A DNA stretch of 19,433 nucleotides from an uncultured Ellagibacter sp. (GTDB lineage Bacteria > Actinomycetota > Coriobacteriia > Coriobacteriales > Eggerthellaceae), in the NCBI RefSeq assembly GCF_934617235.1, contig NZ_CAKTTZ010000047.1, positions 1 to 19,433 of the forward strand. Reading direction: 5' to 3'. Under the pieces are notes generated by a model. The model did no database searches, had not been told where the DNA came from, and saw only the letters and a list, made by a program, of their open reading frames with translations. Position numbers and translations under genes: made by a program. Within the stretch, counting starts at the first letter, position 1. Each line of letters begins with the position of its first letter. Of this stretch, positions 1-8,130 are shown piece by piece.

Positions 1-2
1 AC

Positions 3-68
3 CTCGAATGCGGCGACGCCATGGTCTACTGGACCAGGCAGATCGCCGACATGTCAACGGTGGTTTAA
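3..68 (+). CDS. C-terminal fragment of an open frame, possibly a transposase
   Basis: Only 21 residues and a TAA stop are visible; the frame enters from the left edge. The peptide ends in ...TRQIADMSTVV, with the final MSTVV and the stop encoded inside the 26-bp inverted sequence. I do not recognise a domain. Calling it a transposase rests only on its overlap with a probable insertion-sequence terminus. It could equally be the end of an unrelated gene next to a shared site. Confidence 0.3.
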   Translation, partial: LECGDAMVYWTRQIADMSTVV

Positions 69-75
69 CATAGAG
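50..75 (+). repeat. 26-bp inverted sequence, left copy (pairs with 19358-19383)
   Basis: Bases 50-75, beginning catgtcaacggtgg and ending ttaacatagag, match the reverse complement of 19358-19383 with no mismatch, and the match stops on both sides. The core is itself a weak dyad, with ATGT and AAC facing GTT and ACAT across a GGTG centre with small bulges. The best explanation is the right and left ends of two copies of one insertion sequence. A recombination site is the alternative. Confidence 0.8.
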
Positions 76-87
76 CTGGGCGTTCCT

Positions 88-239
88 ATGTACAAATATG
101 CGCGAAGTGCGTACCTTGCTAGCGCGTAAGTTAGTTTGCCGTTTCCAGCTATACGAATAAGCCCAGTTCGTCAGAGCGAAGTCTTTTGGTTTAATGGGGG
201 GTGTTTCCAAGGGTACGCACTTCGCGCATATTTGTACAT
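88..239. repeat. Perfect 28-bp inverted repeat with 96-nt centre
   Basis: Bases 88-115 (starting atgtacaaatatgcgcgaag) and 212-239 are exact reverse complements over 28 bases, with a 96-nt segment between them. Both arms contain GTAC near each end. The repeat lies upstream of the mapped promoter at 374-401, so it should not be in that transcript. It could be paired regulator sites, the inverted repeats of a small invertible segment, a small non-autonomous mobile element, or a long hairpin. No recombinase gene is in the window to support inversion. Confidence 0.85.
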
Positions 240-373
240 GCGCCCCGAGGTAGTGACGTCTCCAGGTTGCTTGTGGCTATGGTGGGAGAGGGGGAGGGCA
301 ACCCCGCAAGGTACCCGGCAGTTCTTGCTCTTTGAAAGTTATGCCCCACTTGTGGAATTGATTATCTGTGCGC

Positions 374-401
374 TTGTATCGCGCCCGTTCCCCTTTACAA
401 T
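374..401 (+). promoter_or_regulatory. Sigma70-type promoter for the YhgE/Pip pair
   Basis: A -35 box TTGTAT (374-379) and a -10 box TACAAT (396-401) are separated by 16 bases. Transcription should start near 408, leaving a leader of about 78 nt before the TTG start at 486. This is one of the best-matching promoters in the window. Confidence 0.65.
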
Positions 402-485
402 GCAAAAAAACGCGCTTTCCTTAGGGGAGCTGCGCCATAATGCCGCCAATCATATGCAATCTCAACTACAGAAGGAGGGGCGGGC

Positions 486-3400
486 TTGAAAAACGTCCTG
501 CGCGTTCTCAAACGCGATTTCCTTCGCATTCTGAAAGCACCGGCGTCGATCGTCGTCGTGCTTGCACTTATCGTCCTGCCTTCCCTCTACACGTGGTTCA
601 ACGTCGTCGGCTTCTGGAATCCTTACGGCAACACCGGTAACCTGCGCGTTTGCGTGGTGAACGAAGACGAGGGCTCGTCGAGCGACCTTACCGGTGAGCT
701 TAACCTTGGCGACATGGTCGTCGAGCAGTTGCATGAAAACGACCAGCTCGGGTGGGATTTCGTCGATTACGATACCGCCATGGAGGCGGTGAAATCGGGG
801 CAGGCATATGCGGCGTTCGTGCTGCCGAGCGACTTCTCCGCCGACCTGCTCACATTGCTTTCCGGCGATTTCCAGCAGCCTCAGCTTGAATACTACGTGA
901 ACGAGAAGATGAATCCCGTGTCGCCGAAGATCACCGACACGGGCGCGAACACGCTCGACAACACGATCAATTCGACATTCGTCGCCACCGTCGCGAAAAC
1001 GGTGACCGACGCCCTTGGCGAGGAAATAGGCGTCGCGCAGGGCAAGATCGATGATGCGCATACGAACGCCCTTGCCGGGGTCGACAAGGCGCAACAGTCC
1101 ATCACCGGCGCGCGCGATTCCGTCCAGGGGCTTCGCGACGCGGCCGACCAGTCGCAGTCGAAGGTTGTCGATGCTGCCTCGCTGCTTTCCGATGCGGACG
1201 AGGTGCTTGACGATATAAGCGGGCAGATGCTTATCGTCCAATCGCTCATGGGCACCACGCAGACGGACGTTTCAAAGCTCTCATCGGGCCTTATGGGCGC
1301 GATGGACGCGGGATCGATGTACCTTTCCCAGTCTGCGGCCAAGGTGAACACGGCGATTGGCGGCGCTGCAGGTTCGGTGACGGAGGCGCAGGGGCGCGTC
1401 GACGGCGCAATTGCGCAGGGCAACGCCATGGTTTCAGCGAGCCAGGCGGTCATCGTCCAGATGGAGGCGCTCGTTGGCCAGATGGACGACAGCGATCCCA
1501 ATAAGGCGAATCTCGAGCAGGTGATTGAGCACCTGAAGCAGGCGAACACGAACGCGTCGCAGTCGCTCTCCGAACTCTCCAAGATGAACACCGACATGGG
1601 CAATGTGGCAACGTCGGTCGCTTCGGCGTCCGATTCGGTGAACACCGCCGTGCAAACCACCATATCGAATGCGGACTCCTACCGCGGGACGCTCTCTTCC
1701 GAGACGTTTCCCGCCATCAACGCGGGCGTGGGGAACTTAAACGTTGCGGTGGGGAACTTGGCTGCAGCAGCATCGGCGCAGCGCGTGCTCGTCAGCCAGG
1801 CGATCTCGCTCACCGACCAGCTTTCCAGCACGCTGGACACGGCCAAGGACGCCCTCGTCCAAACCGACGGCGTGCTCGCCGACTTGCAAGCGAGCATCGA
1901 CACGGTGAAGACTGACCTCGTCGCGCTGAAGACCTCGACGGCGATCACCGACTTTTTCGGCGACGGCTCGACGATCGATGCCGAGAAGGTGGCGAGCTTC
2001 ATGCAGTCGCCGACCGAGGTGAAGACGGAGTACCTCTTCCCGCTGAATGCGTACGGCTCGGGCATGGCGCCGCTGTTCATCAACATGTCGCTGTGGATCG
2101 GCGTGTTCATGCTCATGGTGATCATGCGAATCGAAGTGGACGACGAGGGCATAGAGAACCTCACGGCCGCGCAGCGCTACATCGCGCGCTATCTGTTCTT
2201 CGGGGGGATGGTGTCGCTGCAGGCGATCGTGTGCTGTCTTGGGTGCCTCGTCATCGGCGTGCAATGCGAATCGGTGGTGCTGTTCCTGTTGACGGCGGTG
2301 ATCGCGTCGCTCACGTATCTGGCCATCCAGCTGACGCTGTCGACCACCCTCCAGCACATCGGCAAGGGTATCTGCGTGATCTTGATCTTCGTGCAGATTC
2401 CGGGTGCCACGGGCCTCTATCCCATCGAGATGACATCGCCGTTTTTCCAGTTCATCTACCCGTTCTTCCCGTTCACCTACGGCATTAATGCCTTGCGCGA
2501 GACGATTGCCGGGTTCTACGGCCTCGAATGGGGCTCGTTCATCGCGCATTTGGGAATCTTCTTCGCGATCTTCCTTGCGATCGGGCTGGCTTTAAGGCCG
2601 TATTTCTCGAACCTCATTCGCCTGTTCGCGCGCGAAATCGAGCGCTCCGACATTATTAACGGCGAGGAAGTGCACTTGCCCGAGCGCCGTTTCCGCGTTG
2701 CCCAACTCGTGCGCGTGCTTTCCGATCGTGAGGATTTCCGTCATCACATTTCCGACCACGCTGCGCGGTTTATCCGCTGGTATCCGCGCTTGAAACGCGG
2801 CGCGCTCATCGTCGGCATTGCGGTGCCTGCAATCGTTGCCGTCGTGTTTGCGGTGACGGCGATGGAGAAGGTTGTCGTCTTGACGCTGTGGCTTGTGTGG
2901 CTCGTGCTCGTGCTCGCGTTTTTGGTGGTGGTCGAGTTCATTCGCGACAACATCGAGCGCCAGGCGTCGCTGAACGCCATGACCGACGACGAGGTCCGCA
3001 CGCTGTTCGCGGCGCGCAAGGTGTTTATGCAGCCTGCCGTGGCGGGCGCGTCTGCCGGTGGTGGGTCGTCGCGGCGCGCCGCCCAAGTGTCCTCGCGGAC
3101 AAGCGCGCTTGACGAGAAGGAAGCCGCCGAGCTCGATGCGCTCATGGCCGAGTTGCTTTCGCGTGGAAGCAAGGCGGTTGTGGGCAGGCACGCTCACGGG
3201 AAGACCGCGCATGCGGAGAACAATGGCGCTGAGGGTGTTGCGGGTACTGCGGGCGCTGGGAATCCTGCGGGCGCGAAGACGGAGGGCCTGGAGGGTGCCT
3301 CGAGTGCTGCTGATACCGCGGGTGCTCCTTCCGAAGGCAGTGTGAAACCGCAGGTGGCGATGGATTCTCAAGCCGTCAACGACAACGCGGCTCCTGTGGG

Positions 3401-3710
3401 TGCGCACGCAATCCTCGGATCGGATTGTGCTCCTTTAGGCGCGCATGCTGCCCCAGATGCCGACAAGGCTTCCACGGGTGCCCACGCCGCCGTTCGCAAG
3501 GGGAAGGCAGCGTCGGGGGCGCACGCGGCACCAAACGACGCGTTCGGGAACGCGCCTGCTGCAGGGGATACCCCCGCCGCGGGCGATTCCGCGCCTGGTG
3601 GCAAGGCTGCCGTGAGCGATTCTGCGCCTGAAGGCGACGCTGACGCAGGAGGTTTTGCGCCTCCTTCCGCGTCTGGCTCGAAATCGGAAGAGAACGGGGA
3701 GGTGCGATAG
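486..3710 (+). CDS. YhgE/Pip domain membrane protein with long repetitive C-terminal tail
   Basis: 1074 residues from a TTG start, chosen because a strong site (AGAAGGAGG, about 471-479) precedes it and the protein then begins MKNVLRVLKRDF like its neighbour. An N-terminal membrane helix (about 20-40) runs into the family-type segment LPSLYTWFNVVGFWNPYGNT. A large, mostly helical, heptad-rich region (about 170-500) is likely outside the cell. A C-terminal block of about six membrane helices (about 530-720) resembles the ABC-2/Pip C-terminal domain. Beyond it are two further hydrophobic helices (about 772-822) and a 250-residue Ala/Gly-rich tail with four GAHA-containing repeats (about 971-1018). 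YhgE/Pip proteins include a phage-infection protein homologue and the EsaA component of type VII secretion; the exact role is not known here. The stop abuts the ATG of the next YhgE gene. Confidence 0.88.
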   Translation: MKNVLRVLKRDFLRILKAPASIVVVLALIVLPSLYTWFNVVGFWNPYGNTGNLRVCVVNEDEGSSSDLTGELNLGDMVVEQLHENDQLGWDFVDYDTAMEAVKSGQAYAAFVLPSDFSADLLTLLSGDFQQPQLEYYVNEKMNPVSPKITDTGANTLDNTINSTFVATVAKTVTDALGEEIGVAQGKIDDAHTNALAGVDKAQQSITGARDSVQGLRDAADQSQSKVVDAASLLSDADEVLDDISGQMLIVQSLMGTTQTDVSKLSSGLMGAMDAGSMYLSQSAAKVNTAIGGAAGSVTEAQGRVDGAIAQGNAMVSASQAVIVQMEALVGQMDDSDPNKANLEQVIEHLKQANTNASQSLSELSKMNTDMGNVATSVASASDSVNTAVQTTISNADSYRGTLSSETFPAINAGVGNLNVAVGNLAAAASAQRVLVSQAISLTDQLSSTLDTAKDALVQTDGVLADLQASIDTVKTDLVALKTSTAITDFFGDGSTIDAEKVASFMQSPTEVKTEYLFPLNAYGSGMAPLFINMSLWIGVFMLMVIMRIEVDDEGIENLTAAQRYIARYLFFGGMVSLQAIVCCLGCLVIGVQCESVVLFLLTAVIASLTYLAIQLTLSTTLQHIGKGICVILIFVQIPGATGLYPIEMTSPFFQFIYPFFPFTYGINALRETIAGFYGLEWGSFIAHLGIFFAIFLAIGLALRPYFSNLIRLFAREIERSDIINGEEVHLPERRFRVAQLVRVLSDREDFRHHISDHAARFIRWYPRLKRGALIVGIAVPAIVAVVFAVTAMEKVVVLTLWLVWLVLVLAFLVVVEFIRDNIERQASLNAMTDDEVRTLFAARKVFMQPAVAGASAGGGSSRRAAQVSSRTSALDEKEAAELDALMAELLSRGSKAVVGRHAHGKTAHAENNGAEGVAGTAGAGNPAGAKTEGLEGASSAADTAGAPSEGSVKPQVAMDSQAVNDNAAPVGAHAILGSDCAPLGAHAAPDADKASTGAHAAVRKGKAASGAHAAPNDAFGNAPAAGDTPAAGDSAPGGKAAVSDSAPEGDADAGGFAPPSASGSKSEENGEVR

Positions 3711-5897
3711 ATGAAGAATATCTGGCGCATCTTCAAGACCGACATGAAGCACCTGTTCAATAACTCGATCACGGTGATTATCGTGATCGGGCTCGTGTTC
3801 TTGCCGTCGATTTTCACGTGGTACAACGTCATCGCCTGCTGGGACGCGTTCGGCAATACGGGCAACCTCACCGTCGCCGTGGCGAACACCGACGAGGGCT
3901 ACGAGAGCGACCTCGTTCCGCTCGAAATCAACGTTGGCGACCAGGTTGTGAGCGCGCTTCGGGCAAACGACCAGCTCAATTGGACGTTTACGTCCGAGGA
4001 AGACGCAATTGACGGCGCGCAGTCCGGGCGCTATTACGCCGCTGTGGTGATTCCCAAAAGCTTTAGCCGCGATATGATGACGTTCTACTCCGACGAGGTC
4101 GAGCACGCGAGCATCATCTACTACGCCAACGAGAAGAAGAACGCCATCGCCCCGAAGGTCACCGATCAGGGTGCTGACCAGGTGTCGAACCAGGTGAATC
4201 AGGTGTTTCTCGAAACGCTTTCCGACGTGGCGCTCTCTATCGTGTCGTCGCTTTCGAAGTATTCTCAGGATGCCGATTTGAGCGGCGCGGTGGGGACGCT
4301 TGCCGACCATGTGGACAATATGGCGGGGCAAATGATGGGCGCGGCGTCGGTTCTGGGCATGTATTCCCAGCTCATTGATTCGTCGCAGTCGCTCATTTCG
4401 CAGTCTGGCACGCTGCTCGGGCAGGCGAGGGACGAGGCGTCGAATGTTGGCGACATCGCGAAGGACAGCGGCGCGACCGTTTCCGATATCGCAAGCGCGC
4501 TTTCGACGTCGGCCGATTCCCTTTCGCAGGCCATCGACGCGTCCGCCGAAAGCTACAAGGGAATCAGTGCGCAGATCAGCGACGTGTACGACAGCACGGG
4601 CGAGCTGACCGACGACACGGCGCAGCATTTGCGCAACCAGGCGGCGGTGGTGGAGACCGAGATCGGGGATTTGAACTCGATCATCAGCGCGCTCGAGGGA
4701 ATACAAGGAAGCATCGATGCGCAGTACGTCCCCCTTGTTGAGAGCATGGTTTCCCAGCTGAAGCAGACGGTGTCGCTTCTTGAGCAGCTTACGGATTCGC
4801 TTTACAAGGCAGCTGACGGCATTCAAGCGGGCTACGGCGATGCCGTCACTCAGCGTGCCGAGATTCAGGAGTTGGCGGATAAAGCTGCGAACAGCCTCAA
4901 CGATGTGAAAACAGACTATAACGACAACATCAAGCCCGGCTTGGATGAGCTTTCCGCATCGGTGTCGGGGATGGTCTCCACGCTTCAGGATAGTGCCGCG
5001 AAGCTTAACTCGGCAAGTAGGGACCTAAGTGGAGATGCCGATTCCGTCGCCACGAAGCTCTCGGACGCGAAGACGAAGCTTGCCAACGCGCAAACCGAGC
5101 TTACGTCAACGGCGAGCGAGCTCACGACTCTGAGCGGCAACCTCCGCTCAGCGCTTGCAAGTGGCAATGTCGAGAAGTTGCGCGAGGTCATCGGTTCGAA
5201 TCCTGCGGTGCTTGCCTCCGCTATAACGACGCCTGTGGCGCTCGACCGTCACGCGCTGTTCCCGGCCGACAACTTCGGCTCGCAGATGGCGCCGCTTTAC
5301 ACGACGCTTTCGCTGTGGATCGGCTCGCTGCTCATGATGGTGGCGATCAAGCCGGCGGTCTCGAAGCGGGGACTGGCCGAGCTCGACAATCCCAAACCCC
5401 GCGAGCTTTATTTCGGGCGCTACTGTGTGGTTGCGGTGCTCTCGCTTCTGCAGACCACGTGCGTGGGGCTCGGCAACATGCTGTTCTTGGGCGTGCAGGT
5501 GAGCCATCCGCTGCTGTTCATGGTGTGCTTCTGGGTGTCGGGTCTGGTGTATTCGCTGTTCATCTACACCTTGGTGCTTGCGTTTGCGAACCTGGGCAAG
5601 GCGATCGCCGTTTTGTTCCTCATCTTACAGGTGACAGCGGGCGGCGGCGCATACCCGTTGCAGGTGCTGCCCGAGTTCTTCCAGATTGCAAGCCCGTTTA
5701 TGCCGGCGACGCACACCATCAACGCCATGCGCGCGGCTATGATGGGCATCTATAACGGCGATTTCTTTACCGAGATGGGCATGCTGCTCCTGTTCGTGCT
5801 GCCTTCGCTTTTGCTTGGGCTTGTCCTGCGCAAGCCGCTCGAGGGTTTCATGGGCTGGTTTGTGGAAAAGGTCGAAGAATCGAAGATGATGGCGTAG
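3711..5897 (+). CDS. YhgE/Pip domain membrane protein (second of tandem pair)
   Basis: 728 residues. The ATG directly follows the previous stop (TAGATG) and has GGGGAGGTG upstream, so the two genes are surely co-transcribed and probably translationally coupled. It has the same architecture without the tail: an N-terminal helix (about 20-40) followed by LPSIFTWYNVIACWDAFGNT, a long coiled-coil-like region (about 170-500), and a C-terminal membrane block (about 527-710) with the family-type ending around FMPATHTINAMRAAM. The N-terminal 100 residues closely parallel those of the upstream protein, so the pair probably arose by duplication and may form a heteromer (inference). Possible roles are envelope transport or a type VII secretion-like accessory. 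No WXG100-like substrate or FtsK/SpoIIIE-type ATPase is seen in this window. Confidence 0.88.
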   Translation: MKNIWRIFKTDMKHLFNNSITVIIVIGLVFLPSIFTWYNVIACWDAFGNTGNLTVAVANTDEGYESDLVPLEINVGDQVVSALRANDQLNWTFTSEEDAIDGAQSGRYYAAVVIPKSFSRDMMTFYSDEVEHASIIYYANEKKNAIAPKVTDQGADQVSNQVNQVFLETLSDVALSIVSSLSKYSQDADLSGAVGTLADHVDNMAGQMMGAASVLGMYSQLIDSSQSLISQSGTLLGQARDEASNVGDIAKDSGATVSDIASALSTSADSLSQAIDASAESYKGISAQISDVYDSTGELTDDTAQHLRNQAAVVETEIGDLNSIISALEGIQGSIDAQYVPLVESMVSQLKQTVSLLEQLTDSLYKAADGIQAGYGDAVTQRAEIQELADKAANSLNDVKTDYNDNIKPGLDELSASVSGMVSTLQDSAAKLNSASRDLSGDADSVATKLSDAKTKLANAQTELTSTASELTTLSGNLRSALASGNVEKLREVIGSNPAVLASAITTPVALDRHALFPADNFGSQMAPLYTTLSLWIGSLLMMVAIKPAVSKRGLAELDNPKPRELYFGRYCVVAVLSLLQTTCVGLGNMLFLGVQVSHPLLFMVCFWVSGLVYSLFIYTLVLAFANLGKAIAVLFLILQVTAGGGAYPLQVLPEFFQIASPFMPATHTINAMRAAMMGIYNGDFFTEMGMLLLFVLPSLLLGLVLRKPLEGFMGWFVEKVEESKMMA

Positions 5898-5908
5898 GCG
5901 CATGAACT

Positions 5909-5932
5909 GCGGGCGCGGCTCAGCTCGCCCGC
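5909..5932. terminator. Possible bidirectional hairpin between convergent genes
   Basis: GCGGGCG (5909-5915) can pair with CGCCCGC (5926-5932) across a 10-nt loop. The hairpin lies 11 bases after the second YhgE stop and 23 bases beyond the stop of the convergent aminopeptidase gene. There is no U-tract on either side, so intrinsic termination is only a possibility. Confidence 0.35.
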
Positions 5933-5955
5933 GGCTGGTCGCGCCGCGGCGCCTG

Positions 5956-7347
5956 CTATCCGAGTTCGACGTAGTCCGCGCCGTCGATGCGCAGGTCGGC
6001 GTTGTAGAATGCCAAAAGCGCGCGGGTCGCGAGCGCTACGTCGCGCACGCCGATCGTCTCGAAGCTCGAATGCATGGCGAGCTGCGGCAGGCCGACATCG
6101 ACGCCGTGCATGCTCACCTGGGTATTCGACAAATTCCCCAACGTGGAGCCGCCCGGTGAGTCGCTCCTGTTTGCGAAGGTCTGGTAGGGGATTTCTGCGT
6201 TGTCGCAAATCGCGCAGAACACGGCGCGGCTGAAGGCGTCGGTGCAGTACTTCTGGTTGGCTGCTTCCTTCACCACGATGCCCTGGTTGAGGAACACGCG
6301 ATTGCCCTCGTCGAACCGCTCGGGGTGGTTGGGGCTCACGGCGTGTGCGTTGTCGCAGCTCACAAGCATTGATTTCGCGATGGCGCAGCGCAGATCCTCG
6401 GTGGAGTAGCCCAGCGCCGCATTCAGGCGCGAAAGCGTGTCGGCAAGAAGCGTCGACATGGCGCCCTGCTTGGTGTTCGAGCCGACCTCTTCGTTGTCGA
6501 AGCACGCGAAAACTGTAATAGCGCGATCGTTCTTGGCGGCGAGGAAGGCTTCGAGCGCAGTGTGTCCGCAGGCCAAGTCATCGAACTTCGCAGCGGAGGC
6601 GAACTCGTCCGCTGCGCCCCAGATGCACGGTTGCTGTCGGTTGACCAGGAACAGGTCGCGCGCGACGATGTCGCTCTCGGTGATTCCCAGCTCATCAGCG
6701 ACTATGGCATCGAGAGGGGTTTTCCCAAGCGCACCCGCGGAGAAGAGTGGGCAGAGGTCGACCTGACGATTCGGGGAGAACTGCTGGTTGATGTCGCGTT
6801 GGATATGCGGCGGCATACTGGGGATAAGCGCGAGCGGTTTGGTGGATTCGTACAGGCGGCTTTCCACGCGGCTGCTGTTTCGGACCATCACGCGGCCCGC
6901 AATGTTGAGGGGTCTATCGAACCACGTGTAGTCGATAGTGCCGCCGTACACCTCTACGTTGAGTCTTCGAGATGACCCTGGTCCTGCGAGCTCGGCATTC
7001 GATTTCACCTTGAAAGTGGGTGAGTCGCCGTGCGATGCGGTGATCTGGAAGTGGTAGTTGTCGAGCGAGGTTGCGACCTTGAAGGCGATGACGCTCGAGT
7101 TGTTGCGTGTCGTGTAGTATGCGCCGCCTTGCTCGATGCTCCACGGCTGGGTTTCGGGGAGGTAGGTAAATCCTGCCGCGGTCAGGCGTTTTCCGATTGC
7201 TGTGGCTGTGTGGAACATGCTCGGGCATTCGCCGATGAAGCCGAGGAGTTCATGCGCTGCGCGGATGTCCTGCGGCGTTGGTTCGATGTTGCCTGCGCGG
7301 GCGTCCTGCTGCGTTGGCTCGGCACTGCGTTGGTTCTCTTGCGTCAT
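5956..7347 (-). CDS. apeB: M18 family aminopeptidase (aspartyl aminopeptidase type)
   Basis: 463 residues. M18 enzymes are dinuclear-metal cytosolic aminopeptidases that release N-terminal, often acidic, residues from peptides. The metal-site motifs are present in order: ASHGDSP (His106), KFDDLA (Asp256), CFDNEEVGS (Glu286/Glu287), CDNAHAVSPN (Asp332) and MHSSFE (His426). The ATG is preceded by GAAGGGA at a suitable distance. The conserved fold begins near residue 30 (AAHELLGFIG), so there is an N-terminal extension of about 28 residues. It holds a 12-residue tandem duplication (EPTQQDARAGNI then EPTPQDIRAAHE) that is also visible in the DNA at 7259-7284 and 7295-7320. It is convergent with the YhgE pair and is probably transcribed alone or after the upstream minus-strand gene. 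Confidence 0.93.
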   Translation of the reverse strand: MTQENQRSAEPTQQDARAGNIEPTPQDIRAAHELLGFIGECPSMFHTATAIGKRLTAAGFTYLPETQPWSIEQGGAYYTTRNNSSVIAFKVATSLDNYHFQITASHGDSPTFKVKSNAELAGPGSSRRLNVEVYGGTIDYTWFDRPLNIAGRVMVRNSSRVESRLYESTKPLALIPSMPPHIQRDINQQFSPNRQVDLCPLFSAGALGKTPLDAIVADELGITESDIVARDLFLVNRQQPCIWGAADEFASAAKFDDLACGHTALEAFLAAKNDRAITVFACFDNEEVGSNTKQGAMSTLLADTLSRLNAALGYSTEDLRCAIAKSMLVSCDNAHAVSPNHPERFDEGNRVFLNQGIVVKEAANQKYCTDAFSRAVFCAICDNAEIPYQTFANRSDSPGGSTLGNLSNTQVSMHGVDVGLPQLAMHSSFETIGVRDVALATRALLAFYNADLRIDGADYVELG

Positions 7348-7377
7348 TCTGGTCGTCCCTTCGAATCGAATCGCTTC

Positions 7378-7386
7378 AGTCTAGCA
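7378..7386 (-). promoter_or_regulatory. Possible extended -10 promoter for the M18 aminopeptidase
   Basis: On the minus strand the sequence reads TGCTAGACT: a TAGACT -10 box (plus-strand 7378-7383) with the TGn extension. No good -35 box is found 16-18 bases upstream. The site lies 31 bases before the ATG. Confidence 0.35.
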
Positions 7387-7476
7387 CGACTCGGTCTGGT
7401 GTGGCCCTGACCTGCCCAGGGGCTGCTCCTGTTGGTTCGACCGACCCGAGCGGTCAGCTTGGTCGGCTCGCTTCGT

Positions 7477-7494
7477 CGAGGCGGGCCCGCCTCG
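7477..7494. terminator. 18-nt perfect palindrome, possible terminator of the minus-strand PGPG gene
   Basis: CGAGGCGGGCCCGCCTCG is a perfect palindrome, able to form a 7-bp GC stem with a GGCC loop. It lies 54 bases downstream of the stop of the minus-strand gene at 7549-8130. It is not followed by a T-run on either strand, so it may instead be a protein-binding dyad. Confidence 0.35.
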
Positions 7495-7548
7495 CGCCCC
7501 GCCACCGACACCACCGCTGCGCGGGGTCTCGCCGGATGCCCGGTTCGG

Positions 7549-8130
7549 TTACTTGCTGCTCTTCGCGGCGCCTCGGGCTGCCTGCTTTGCTGAGGAGAGG
7601 ACCGCTCCTGTAGCTCTTTTCAGGCTTGTGAACAGGGGTTTCGCTTCACAAGCAACGCTTTTTGCGGCGCCGCTTACGACATGGGCGGCTGTGGTGGCTC
7701 CTTGAGTGAAGCCTTTTGCGACCTCGGGAGCGCTTGTCGCTGCCATCTCGGCGGCTTCTCGCGCTATGGCTCCCGTTTTAAGGGCGGCGTCCTTCGCCTT
7801 TTCGCCCGCTTTGCCCGCTGTTTGTTTTGCGGCGTCTGCGGCGAGACCTGCCGCCTTGGAGGCCGCCTCGTCGAGGCGCTCTTCCAAAGGAGTTGCCGCG
7901 CGCCCCGTGTAATTACGATTTCCCTTGCTCACAAGTGCCGCGCCGCCGACGATTGCCGCAACACCCGGTCCGGGGAGAACGAGCATGGGAATGCCCGCCG
8001 CCGTAAGCGCACTTCCAGCAGCGACCTGGGCTACGCCCTTTGCCTTCTTTGCAAACGTCGATTCGCCTTCCATGGGAAGGACCTCCGGAATCACGACCTG
8101 GCTTTCTGTGGGTGTTGCGTTTTCGGGCAT
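7549..8130 (-). CDS. Ala-rich small membrane protein with PGPG motif, function unknown
   Basis: 193 residues; GGAGGA precedes the ATG by 6 bases. A hydrophobic stretch at about 33-68 contains LVLPGPGVAAIVGGAALVSKG. This resembles the PGPGW-type putative transmembrane family (proline-glycine repeat followed by a glycine-rich helix), but the Trp is replaced by Val. The remaining 120 residues are Ala/Lys/Glu-rich and would form a long amphipathic helix similar in composition to stress-related LEA-like proteins. That similarity is of composition only. The protein is probably anchored in the membrane with a cytoplasmic helix. A plus-strand open frame overlaps it antisense, but this frame has the ribosome binding site and a sensible domain pattern. 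No function can be assigned. Confidence 0.7.
   Translation of the reverse strand: MPENATPTESQVVIPEVLPMEGESTFAKKAKGVAQVAAGSALTAAGIPMLVLPGPGVAAIVGGAALVSKGNRNYTGRAATPLEERLDEAASKAAGLAADAAKQTAGKAGEKAKDAALKTGAIAREAAEMAATSAPEVAKGFTQGATTAAHVVSGAAKSVACEAKPLFTSLKRATGAVLSSAKQAARGAAKSSK

Larger units (their letters stand above)
1..75 (+). mobile_element. Right end of a probable insertion sequence (truncated by window edge)
   Basis: The first 75 bases contain the end of an open frame whose stop codon lies inside a 26-bp sequence (50-75). That sequence recurs as an exact reverse complement at 19358-19383. A transposase stop codon lying within the terminal inverted repeat is common in insertion sequences, so I read this as the right end of an element extending left of the window. 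No family can be assigned from so little sequence, and the target duplication cannot be checked. Confidence 0.45.
76..485. other. Non-coding region upstream of the YhgE/Pip genes
   Basis: I find no convincing gene in these 410 bases. An open frame at 136-489 on the plus strand runs through the inverted repeat and the promoter, has no domain and no good ribosome binding site, and ends inside the next gene. The region holds the 28-bp inverted repeat at 88-239, a purine-rich stretch around 285-300, and the promoter at 374-401. The roughly 85 bases after the promoter form the 5' leader of the first YhgE gene. Confidence 0.6.

Noticed and set aside
136..489. 117-codon plus-strand frame upstream of YhgE1
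   Set aside because: It crosses the 28-bp inverted repeat and the promoter, lacks a ribosome binding site and domain, and overlaps the YhgE1 start.
3435..4826. 463-codon minus-strand open frame over the YhgE pair
   Set aside because: Arg/His-rich composition typical of an antisense shadow, and it covers the coiled-coil-encoding region of a confident gene.
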